A DNA stretch of 5,571 nucleotides, taken from contig JAHDDM010000094.1 in the NCBI GenBank assembly GCA_020629355.1, positions 1 through 5,571 of the forward strand, in the 5' to 3' direction. The position numbers and the translations under genes are program-made. The notes beneath the pieces are model-generated. The model was given only the letters and a program-made list of their open reading frames with translations. It did no database searches and had not been told where the DNA came from. How positions within the stretch are numbered: the stretch's first letter is position 1; each line of letters opens with the position of its first letter. The DNA comes from Rhodospirillaceae bacterium. GTDB lineage: Bacteria; Pseudomonadota; Alphaproteobacteria; JABSOH01. Positions 1-5,334 of this stretch are shown piece by piece.

Positions 1-550
1 TCATATCATCAAGGGACTTGATTTCCTTGTTGAACCAACCGCCCCACTGGACACCCGTGTTGCCACAAGGCAAGTGTTTTATGCCAAAGCGACCACCCAA
101 TTCATCCCACAGTTCTTGACCGCCGCCATGCATGATCCAAGCGTCAATTTCGTTTGCAGTATAACCGTAAGGAACAGCAGTAAAGAAATTATAGGCCTTG
201 TGCTTGCCTTGCCAGTAATAATCCGCACCGTGGTACATGTCCGCCGCACCGCTGGAAACCGCATCATGGCTTTCAAACGGTGGAACAAGTTCACCAGCAG
301 CAAACAGTTTCACTGTTAGCTTGCCTTCGGAAGATTGCGTTACGCGATCCGCAAAACGTTGCGCACCCGTGCCAAGGCCAGGGAAATTTTTCGGCCAGGT
401 CGTGACCAGACGCAATTCGCGTTTGCCCTCTGCAATAGCCGGTGCAGCTAAGGTACTGGCAGCCACGGCAGCTGTTCCTAGACCAGCAGCTTTAAGAAAG
501 CCACGACGAGGTAGTACACGATTTTTCTTGGGGGGGGGGATATCAATCAT
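1..550 (-). CDS. TRAP transporter solute receptor (DctP-like), Tat-exported, 3' part missing
   Basis: This is the N-terminal 183 codons of a periplasmic substrate-binding protein of a TRAP (tripartite ATP-independent) transporter, which captures an organic acid and delivers it to a membrane permease pair. The frame is open from ATG at 550-548 to the left edge. An AAGGAG ribosome site (561-566) lies 10 bases upstream. Residues 14-40 form a twin-arginine signal (PRRGFLK, then an Ala-rich hydrophobic stretch ending APAIA, probable cleavage after residue 40). The mature part begins with LRLVTTWPKNFPGLGTGAQR and includes GELVPPFE (about 87-94), GAADMYHGADYYW (101-113) and CGNTGVQWGGWFNKEI (162-177). 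This pattern is known from the mannitol/chloroaromatic and alpha-keto-acid (TakP-like) branch. Family members are usually about 360 residues, so roughly half is present. The substrate cannot be told from this part. An oddity is the homopolymer coding Pro5-Pro7 directly after the start. The permease genes are not in view. Confidence 0.9.
   Translation of the reverse strand, partial: MIDIPPPKKNRVLPRRGFLKAAGLGTAAVAASTLAAPAIAEGKRELRLVTTWPKNFPGLGTGAQRFADRVTQSSEGKLTVKLFAAGELVPPFESHDAVSSGAADMYHGADYYWQGKHKAYNFFTAVPYGYTANEIDAWIMHGGGQELWDELGGRFGIKHLPCGNTGVQWGGWFNKEIKSLDDM
530..539. repeat. 10-base G/C homopolymer inside the start of the TRAP receptor gene
   Basis: Ten consecutive G on the plus strand read as ten C in the gene, supplying the last base of codon 4 and codons 5-7 (Pro-Pro-Pro). 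Tracts of this kind are known hot spots for slipped-strand mispairing. As written the frame is open. One C fewer gives a stop at codon 24, and one C more gives a stop at codon 20, both before the mature protein. No in-frame ATG lies between the tract and Met105. Confidence 0.9.
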
Positions 551-588
551 GGGTAGTTTTCTCCTTGTAAATTTTGATCTATATGATC

Positions 589-609
589 CTATCGCTCCCA
601 CAGCGATAG
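589..609. promoter_or_regulatory. Inverted repeat at the predicted TRAP gene start site (candidate operator)
   Basis: CTATCGCT (589-596) and AGCGATAG (602-609) form a perfect 8-bp dyad with a 5-base spacer. It lies just downstream of the predicted -10 box of the leftward TRAP promoter and overlaps the predicted transcription start (about 606). A transcript starting there would lack most of one arm, so a protein-binding operator is a better reading than an RNA hairpin. There is no T run to make it a terminator. The regulator is unknown. Confidence 0.45.
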
Positions 610-612
610 CGA

Positions 613-641
613 ATAATAGGCGGTGATTCTGATTAGTGCAA
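613..641 (-). promoter_or_regulatory. Predicted sigma70-type promoter of the TRAP receptor gene
   Basis: On the minus strand TTGCAC (641-636) and TATTAT (618-613) are separated by exactly 17 bases. The -10 box matches the consensus at five of six positions and the -35 box at three. The predicted start is near 606, giving a leader of about 55 bases before the ATG at 550. A GATTC (GANTC class) sits in the spacer at 625-629. Confidence 0.45.
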
Positions 642-684
642 CAGGAAAATTGAATAGCTCTGTATGCTGTTCCTGAGTGAAATA

Positions 685-733
685 ACATGATTGCGCTCAC
701 ATAACACGTGTACTACAATACATACATGATTGC
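685..733. repeat. 10-bp direct repeat flanking a small palindrome at the toxin promoter
   Basis: ACATGATTGC occurs at 685-694, overlapping the -35 box, and again at 724-733, overlapping the original toxin ATG. Between them, ACACGTGT (704-711) is a perfect 8-bp palindrome in the promoter spacer. Toxin-antitoxin operons of this type are usually repressed by the antitoxin alone or with its toxin, so these are candidate operator elements. That role is inferred from position only. Confidence 0.35.
691..719 (+). promoter_or_regulatory. Predicted promoter of the toxin-antitoxin operon, apparently leaderless
   Basis: TTGCGC (691-696) and TACAAT (714-719) are spaced by exactly 17 bases. The -10 box has five of six consensus bases. 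The expected start, seven bases after the -10 box, is position 726, which is the A of the ATG that originally opened the toxin frame. No Shine-Dalgarno sequence is visible before that ATG, which fits a leaderless mRNA. Confidence 0.5.
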
Positions 734-1050
734 CGTATATCGCACCATATCGCACCAAAATTTTTGATGATTGGATTTTGGGTTTGAGCAATGTCAAAAC
801 ACGGGCGCGTATCTTGAAACGTATTCGTGCTGTGCAACACGAACACTTTGGAGATACAAAATCATTAGGTGGCGGTTTGCACGAATTACGTTTTCATTTC
901 TCACCAGGCTATAGGATATACTATAGTGTTTCAGATAACACGGCTATTTTGCTACTTTGTGGCGGGAAAAAAGATAGACAATCGCGGGATATTCAGCGCG
1001 CTCGTCAACTGATAGAGGAGATTGGACATGGTAGAGATAAAACCATTTAA
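730..1050 (+). CDS. HI1419-family (HigB/RelE-like) toxin, start region disrupted by a 10-bp duplication
   Basis: This is an addiction-module killer protein of the HI1419 family in the RelE/HigB superfamily, whose members are expected to be mRNA interferases. The family core is intact: IFDDWILGL (about residues 11-19), RARILKRIRAVQ (25-36), GGGLHELRFHFSPGYRIYYS (47-66, with the conserved GxGxxELR and PGYRxYY) and ILLLCGGKKDRQSRDIQRAR (73-92). The only start in this frame is TTG at 730, since 727-729 is a stop in frame. It has no ribosome site. ATG at 726 now runs out of frame and stops after 13 codons (MIAVYRTISHQNF). Removing one copy of the 10-bp tandem repeat restores an ATG-started 104-residue protein beginning MIAVYRTKIFDDW, a much better family start. 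The gene is therefore either silenced or translated poorly from TTG. It overlaps the antitoxin by 23 bases. Confidence 0.75.
   Translation: MPYIAPYRTKIFDDWILGLSNVKTRARILKRIRAVQHEHFGDTKSLGGGLHELRFHFSPGYRIYYSVSDNTAILLLCGGKKDRQSRDIQRARQLIEEIGHGRDKTI
737..757. repeat. Perfect 10-bp tandem duplication near the toxin start
   Basis: ATATCGCACC is present at 737-746 and again at 747-756, and one more base (757) continues the period. Ten is not a multiple of three, so the duplication shifts the frame of the ATG at 726. Loss of one unit by slippage would put that ATG back in frame with the full toxin. The bases are seen directly; that the duplication is a recent mutation is inferred. Confidence 0.9.
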
Positions 1051-1342
1051 TTTAGCTGAATATTTGCACACACCAGAAGAAGTCAGAGAGTTTGTGACAA
1101 CCTTGATGGAAGAAGACGAGTCTGGCGTACCTGATGCAGATTTTATTATTGCTGCTTTGCGTGATGTCGTATGCTCCGAGGGCTACGCTGAAATTGCCCG
1201 CCGTAGTGGAATTTCACGAGAAGGTCTGTATAAGGCACTCAGTGGTAAGGGCGATCCGAAATTCAGCACATTAGTTCAGTTGACCAAAAGCCTTGGCTTG
1301 CGTCTAGCGCTGATACCAACTTCACCAGATAAAGCGGCCTAA
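1028..1342 (+). CDS. HI1420-family (HigA-like) helix-turn-helix antitoxin
   Basis: This 104-residue protein is the antidote partner of the upstream toxin. It is expected to neutralise the toxin by direct binding and to repress the operon. The N-terminal part (about 1-40, IKPFNLAEYLHTPEEVREFV and the acidic stretch that follows) matches the family's opening pattern. The region from about residue 48 (CSEGYAEIARRSGISREGLYKALSGKGDPKF, in part) is a Cro/C1-like helix-turn-helix, followed by a LVQLTKSLGLRLAL helix. The ATG at 1028 is chosen because GAGGAG (1015-1020) lies 7 bases upstream; a TTG two codons earlier has poorer spacing. The ribosome site is inside the toxin gene, so the antitoxin can be translated even when the toxin frame is broken. 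It faces valS tail to tail, 14 bases away. No strong terminator follows. Confidence 0.85.
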   Translation: MVEIKPFNLAEYLHTPEEVREFVTTLMEEDESGVPDADFIIAALRDVVCSEGYAEIARRSGISREGLYKALSGKGDPKFSTLVQLTKSLGLRLALIPTSPDKAA

Positions 1343-1356
1343 GGATCACACCTTAA

Positions 1357-3996
1357 TCATGGCTTAAGCGCCTCAATAATCGCTTGATACTGGCCTTGTG
1401 TTGTTTGCAAGTCCTGCAATCGCGCGCGGTGTTCCTCAAGGACATCTTCGGGGGCTTTGGCCACAAAGGCAGGATTATCCAAACGTCCGCATAATTGCTT
1501 TAACTGCTTTTCGCCCTTGGCATATTCCTTATCGAGACGGGCTTTGATTGCTGCCAAATCAATATCACCCGCCAGATGCAGATGCACCACCGCACCATCC
1601 AGTGGAAAACGCACGGTATTCGGAAAATTCCCATGCTCAAGACCAAGACGCGCCAGACCGTGAATAGCTTTGCTGTATTCCTGCAATAACGCTGATTGTT
1701 CAGGACTAAAATCACCAAGATTCAATGCGGTGGCCTGTGCGGGGGCAATATCCATACTGACCTTGATCGAGCGCACCGTGGTGATCAGACCCATCAGCCA
1801 TTGCATTGTATCATGGGACTGAGCAGGAATAGCCTCCGCATCAGGCCAGTCCGCCACCACCAACATTCGCGTATCATCTGTGGCACTTAAAGAATCATAC
1901 AGCTCTTCGGTAATAAAAGGCGTGATCGGATGCAACAGTTTCAGAATACTCATTAGGCAATATTCGGCACATTGCAGGCTTTCCTCACGTCCTTCGTGGT
2001 TTTCGTCATGCAAGAAAGGCTTGATCAGTTCAATATACCAATCACAGAAACGATTCCAAACCAACCGATACAGCGCGCCTGCATAATCATTAAAACGATA
2101 CTCTGCCAAGGCGCGTTCGGAATCGCGAATAGCTTCAGAAAGTTGCGCAAGCATCCATTGATTACACGCCAGTTTTGGCTCTGGACAGGGCGCATCCAGT
2201 GATAAAGTCGCGCCGTGATGTTCCAGAAAACGGCTGGCATTCCAAAGCTTGGTGATAAAGTTCCGATAGCCGTCAAAACGTTGATCAGACAGCTTCGTAT
2301 CGCGTCCCTGTACCGTCAAGGCACACAGGGTTAAACGGACAACATCCGCGCCTTTTTCATCACAAAGCTCTAGCGGATCAATGACATTGCCGATAGTTTT
2401 CGACATTTTGCGGCCTTGACTGTCGCGTACCAGACCATGCAGGATGACGGTATGAAACGGGACTTCCTGCATAAAATGCAAGCCCATCATAATCATCCGC
2501 GCCACCCAAAAGAACAGAATATCTGCCCCCGTGACCAGTACATCCGTGGGATAATGCCGCCGCAAATATTCGGTGGTTTCCCAAGGCCAGTCCAGTGTCG
2601 AGAACGGCCATAGGGCAGAAGAAAACCAGGTATCCAGCACATCGGGGTCCTGTTCCAGACGTACGGGACGATCATAGTGAATCCGTGCTTCAGCTTCGGC
2701 CTCCTGCTGATTTTCCGCAACAAAGACCTCGCCATCAGGGCCATACCAGACAGGAATACGATGCCCCCACCATAATTGCCGCGAGATACACCACGGCTGA
2801 ATATCGCGCATCCAGCTGAAATACCGATTACGTTCGCTTTCGGGCATGATGGTGATCCGACCATCTTCGACAGCCTCAATGGCAGGTTTTGCCAACACTT
2901 TGGCATTCAGATACCATTGATCGGTAAGCAACGGCTCAAGCGGTTCTTTGCTTCTGTCGCCGTGGGGTACAGCATGTTCATGGTCTTCGACCGTCACCAG
3001 CAGCCCCAGAGCCTCAAGGTCTGCGACCACCTTTTTCCGTGCCGCGAATCGCTCAAGACCGCGATAGTCCTCTGGCACAGCATCGTTCAAATGACCCTTT
3101 AAGTCCATGACCGAACGCTGCTCAAGACCGTGGGCGCGCCCGACCTCAAAGTCGTTAAAATCATGGGCTGGCGTGATTTTCACCGCGCCACTACCGTTTT
3201 CAGGATCAGCATGGGTATCCGCGATAATCGGGATACGCCGATTACAAAGCGGCAAAGTACATTGTTGCCCTATCAGAGCCTGATAGCGTTCATCCTCAGG
3301 ATGTACCGCCACCGCCATATCACCAAAGAGCGTCTCTGGTCTTGTTGTCGCCACCACAATACCCGCGCCATTTTCAAGCGGATAGCGAATATGATACAGT
3401 TTGCCCTGTACCGTTTTGCTTTCTACCTCAAGATCAGACAATGCCGTTTGGAATTTCACATCCCAATTCACCAGACGCTTATCACGATAAATCAAGTTCT
3501 GCCGATGCAGGGCAACAAACGTCTTCACCACCGCCGCCGAAAGCCCATCATCCATGGTAAAACGCTGTCGTGACCAGTCGCAACTTTCACCCAGACGCTT
3601 CTGTTGATGGACAATCCGATCACCATAGTCGCGCTTCCAGTCCCAAACGTGACCAATAAAGGCTTCACGGCCTATTTCTTTGCGCTTGATGCCTTGTTGC
3701 GCCAGATTTCGCTCGACCATCATCTGCGTCGCAATACCCGCATGATCCGTACCTGGCTGCCAGAGCGTATTATAGCCGCGCATCCGATGATAACGGGTCA
3801 ACACATCCTGTAAGGTATGGTTCAGGGCATGACCGACATGCAGCGAGCCAGTGACATTCGGCGGCGGCAACATAATCGTATAGGCGTTGCTGTCCGAGGC
3901 CGTCTTCTGCTTTTTCGCTGCAAAAAAACCGCCTTCATCCCAACGATCATTAAACTTCTGTTCAAAAAGACGATGGTCAAAATTTTTCGCAAGCAT
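1357..3996 (-). CDS. valS: Valyl-tRNA synthetase
   Basis: This class I aminoacyl-tRNA synthetase charges tRNA-Val with valine in the cytoplasm. It has 879 residues, within the range for the bacterial enzyme (E. coli has 951). The catalytic fold shows PPPNVTGSLHVGHA (44-57, HIGH motif as HVGH 53-56) and GTDHAGIATQ (82-91). The CP1 editing domain, which removes mischarged threonine, spans about 195-350 with TTRPET (217-222) and HDFNDFEVG (278-286). The second half of the catalytic domain has WCISRQLWWGHRIP (402-415), LDTWFSSALWPFS (454-466) and GRKMSKTIGNV (528-538; the KMSKS loop reads KMSKT). The anticodon-binding domain follows (about 610-750), and residues 811-879 form the expected C-terminal coiled coil. 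The ATG is preceded by AGAGG (minus strand, 4010-4006), 9 bases upstream. All catalytic motifs are present, so the gene looks functional. Its leader lies in a large palindrome. Confidence 0.98.
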   Translation of the reverse strand: MLAKNFDHRLFEQKFNDRWDEGGFFAAKKQKTASDSNAYTIMLPPPNVTGSLHVGHALNHTLQDVLTRYHRMRGYNTLWQPGTDHAGIATQMMVERNLAQQGIKRKEIGREAFIGHVWDWKRDYGDRIVHQQKRLGESCDWSRQRFTMDDGLSAAVVKTFVALHRQNLIYRDKRLVNWDVKFQTALSDLEVESKTVQGKLYHIRYPLENGAGIVVATTRPETLFGDMAVAVHPEDERYQALIGQQCTLPLCNRRIPIIADTHADPENGSGAVKITPAHDFNDFEVGRAHGLEQRSVMDLKGHLNDAVPEDYRGLERFAARKKVVADLEALGLLVTVEDHEHAVPHGDRSKEPLEPLLTDQWYLNAKVLAKPAIEAVEDGRITIMPESERNRYFSWMRDIQPWCISRQLWWGHRIPVWYGPDGEVFVAENQQEAEAEARIHYDRPVRLEQDPDVLDTWFSSALWPFSTLDWPWETTEYLRRHYPTDVLVTGADILFFWVARMIMMGLHFMQEVPFHTVILHGLVRDSQGRKMSKTIGNVIDPLELCDEKGADVVRLTLCALTVQGRDTKLSDQRFDGYRNFITKLWNASRFLEHHGATLSLDAPCPEPKLACNQWMLAQLSEAIRDSERALAEYRFNDYAGALYRLVWNRFCDWYIELIKPFLHDENHEGREESLQCAEYCLMSILKLLHPITPFITEELYDSLSATDDTRMLVVADWPDAEAIPAQSHDTMQWLMGLITTVRSIKVSMDIAPAQATALNLGDFSPEQSALLQEYSKAIHGLARLGLEHGNFPNTVRFPLDGAVVHLHLAGDIDLAAIKARLDKEYAKGEKQLKQLCGRLDNPAFVAKAPEDVLEEHRARLQDLQTTQGQYQAIIEALKP

Positions 3997-3998
3997 GG

Positions 3999-4143
3999 TT
4001 AGATACCTCTAAAAACCTATCTTTCGCGCATCTAGGATCAAATCACTCATTTCCGTTCCTCAAATATCCGAATATGTTCCGGTACTCAATTTCGTGCTTT
4101 GATCCTATCTGCATCGAAATCTTAGGCTTTTAGAGGCATCTAA
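3999..4143 (-). repeat. 145-base nested palindrome in the valS leader (MITE-like element or RBS-masking hairpin)
   Basis: The ends 3999-4019 and 4123-4143 are inverted repeats of 21 bp with two differences. Read as minus-strand RNA, both differences become G-U pairs, so the stem is unbroken. Inside it, 4022-4026 pairs with 4115-4119, 4027-4030 with 4110-4113 (one G-U), and 4033-4042 with 4098-4107 (10 bp perfect), making about 40 pairs in all. An AUAU-UCGG-AUAU mini-hairpin is possible near the tip. The 3' arm contains the valS ribosome site AGAGG (4010-4006), and the 5' arm holds its complement (4136-4132). TA flanks both ends (4000-4001 and 4141-4142), as would be left by a Tc1/IS630-type miniature element. 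It could be such an element, a leader that masks translation, or both. No coding capacity is seen. Confidence 0.65.
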
Positions 4144-4158
4144 TATAAATATGAACGT

Positions 4159-4190
4159 AAAAAGCCCCGAAGCACAATCGCAATCGGGGC
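4159..4190 (-). terminator. Intrinsic terminator of popZ
   Basis: On the minus strand GCCCCGA (4190-4184) pairs with TCGGGGC (4170-4164) around a 13-base loop, followed immediately by TTTTT (4163-4159). It lies 30 bases after the popZ stop codon. The stem is GC-rich and perfect. It should separate popZ transcripts from valS, implying that valS has its own promoter between here and its start. Confidence 0.85.
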
Positions 4191-4220
4191 AAGTTCAAAA
4201 AACAGACATTAGGATGATGG

Positions 4221-4715
4221 TTATTGGTCTTCGACACGATTCACCAGACGCTTAATCTCATATTCCACTTTCTGCTCGACCATTGCTGGAAGATTTTCAT
4301 CAAGCCACTCACGGAGCATCGGGCGCAATAGCGAGCGCACAATATCACTAAGGGTAATATTGGAATTCCCCATACGAATCATATTGTTCAACTTGACAAA
4401 TTGTTGTGCACCAATATCTGCCGTGGCACTGGAAATGATACTTTCTTCAAGATCATCTGCAATCGCGGCTGGCATGGCAATAGGTGCAGGAGTCGGCTCT
4501 GGCGTCGGGACTGGTGCTGGTGCAAGCGGTGTCGGTTCAACGGTAAGATCCTCGTCAAAGTTCAGTCCTGCCATAGGATCATCAATATCTTCAACGGGGT
4601 CTGCCGCAACTTTTCCCTGAGCATCATCCTCATCTTCGTTAATGATACTTTTGATGGATGACAAAATGTCACCGATCATGGGATCTTCTTCGGGATTTTG
4701 GTTTTCCGCACTCAT
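4221..4715 (-). CDS. popZ: Polar organising protein PopZ (DUF2497)
   Basis: PopZ self-assembles into a matrix at the cell pole. In Caulobacter it anchors the ParB-bound centromere and recruits cell-cycle regulators. The 164-residue length is close to the Caulobacter protein (177). The N-terminal recruitment helix is EEDPMIGDILSSIKSIINED (9-28). Residues 29-95 form an acidic, proline-rich, probably disordered linker with alternating Pro (PTPLAPAPVPTPEPTPAP, 61-78). The C-terminal assembly helices run from about 104 to 163 and contain LSDIVRSLLRPMLREWLDEN (122-141) followed by LPAMVEQKVEYEIKRLV (142-158), the family hallmark. The ATG has AGGAG (minus strand) 7 bases upstream. It lies between gcrA (169 bases upstream, same strand) and valS (downstream, after a terminator). 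The leader contains two A7 tracts (opposite 4740-4746 and 4750-4756). Confidence 0.93.
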   Translation of the reverse strand: MSAENQNPEEDPMIGDILSSIKSIINEDEDDAQGKVAADPVEDIDDPMAGLNFDEDLTVEPTPLAPAPVPTPEPTPAPIAMPAAIADDLEESIISSATADIGAQQFVKLNNMIRMGNSNITLSDIVRSLLRPMLREWLDENLPAMVEQKVEYEIKRLVNRVEDQ

Positions 4716-4884
4716 TCAAGAACTCCTAAATACAGGTTGTTTTTTTCGCTTTTTTTCAAGCCCAAATATTCCTAGCGTATAATGCGCCAAAACAAGACAG
4801 GCCACCTGTGCGCTTGGTCACACTCAAAACACATTTGAGGCACTTTAATCACAAAACAACACAATATTCAAACCGAAACCACAA
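4716..4884. other. gcrA-popZ intergenic region
   Basis: No gene is seen in these 169 bases. They hold the popZ leader, with AGGAG and two A7 tracts on the minus strand, and a 6-bp inverted repeat CTCAAA/TTTGAG (4823-4828 and 4834-4839). That repeat has no T run, so it is a weak candidate for the end of gcrA transcripts. TATACG-like bases near 4775-4782 on the minus strand could be a -10 box, but no -35 box sits at the right distance. No GANTC site occurs here. Confidence 0.4.
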
Positions 4885-5301
4885 CTATTTACCTGTTGGC
4901 TTTTTCGTCTCTGGCTTTGGTGCTTCGGACTTGGCTTCTTCATCCGTGGCTGGCACTTCATCCTTATCATTCAGCGTGCGGTAAGCCTCGCCGCAATGTT
5001 CTTCGCAATAGGGCCAATCAGGCACAATTGGCTTGCCACAGAAATAAAAGTCCGCATCGTTCGGATCGCCAAAAGGCCACTGGCAATGTTTCAGACTCGG
5101 CATGGTGAGACGCTCTGGCTCTTCTGCCACAGCCTTTTTCGGCTGTTGCGACAGTCCCATGCGGTTCGCCTTGCCAATCACGGCATTGCGTGTAATGCTG
5201 CCACCTAGAGCTTCAGCGATGTCACGGGCTGAGGTGCCTTTTTTCCATAATTTCACCAAAATGTCTTGGTTCTCGTCTGTCCAGAAATTTTTTGCTGCCA
5301 C
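4885..5301 (-). CDS. gcrA: Cell-cycle transcription factor GcrA
   Basis: GcrA binds the sigma70 RNA polymerase holoenzyme and, in Caulobacter, activates promoters carrying CcrM-methylated GANTC sites, controlling division and polarity genes. The protein has 138 residues (Caulobacter 173). Residues 6-50 form the helix-turn-helix domain: FWTDENQDILVKLWKKGTSA, then IAEALGG and TRNAVIGKANRMGLS. A short linker leads to the C-terminal sigma-binding part (about 68-112), with CQWPFGDPNDADFYFCGKP (73-91) and YCEEHCGEAYRTL (98-110). Cys73, Cys88, Cys99 and His102 or Cys103 could bind a metal; this is inferred from spacing. A charged tail rich in Lys, Glu and Pro ends the protein. The start is GTG (5301-5299), supported by AAAGGA on the minus strand 6 bases upstream. 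A perfect 20-bp inverted repeat begins 34 bases upstream of the start. Confidence 0.95.
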   Translation of the reverse strand: MAAKNFWTDENQDILVKLWKKGTSARDIAEALGGSITRNAVIGKANRMGLSQQPKKAVAEEPERLTMPSLKHCQWPFGDPNDADFYFCGKPIVPDWPYCEEHCGEAYRTLNDKDEVPATDEEAKSEAPKPETKKPTGK

Positions 5302-5334
5302 GGATTGTCCTTTCCAAATGCTTCTACTGCAAGA

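Noticed and set aside
1022..1030. TTG at 1022 as the antitoxin start
   Set aside because: ATG at 1028 has GAGGAG at 7-base spacing, while TTG would sit only one base after it.
1340..1355. TAAGG/CCTTA hairpin as a terminator between antitoxin and valS
   Set aside because: The stem is only 5 bp, GC-poor and lacks a T run.
2493..2906. A 137-codon minus-strand frame inside valS
   Set aside because: It is a frame-shifted reading of intact valS with atypical Trp/Cys-rich composition and no ribosome site.
3130..3573. A 147-codon plus-strand frame opposite valS
   Set aside because: It is antisense to an unambiguous synthetase and has no family features or initiation signal.
3999..4143. T-box or amino-acid riboswitch ahead of valS
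   Set aside because: No T-box sequence, specifier loop or antiterminator/terminator pair is visible, and the lineage is not one where T-boxes are usual.
4360..4661. Two overlapping plus-strand reading frames opposite popZ
   Set aside because: They are the mirror of the Pro/Ala-rich popZ linker, have low-complexity Gly/Ser/Cys/Arg composition, no ribosome site and no recognisable domain.
4823..4839. CTCAAA/TTTGAG hairpin as a gcrA terminator
   Set aside because: The 6-bp weak stem has no following T run. It is noted in the intergenic entry but not called.
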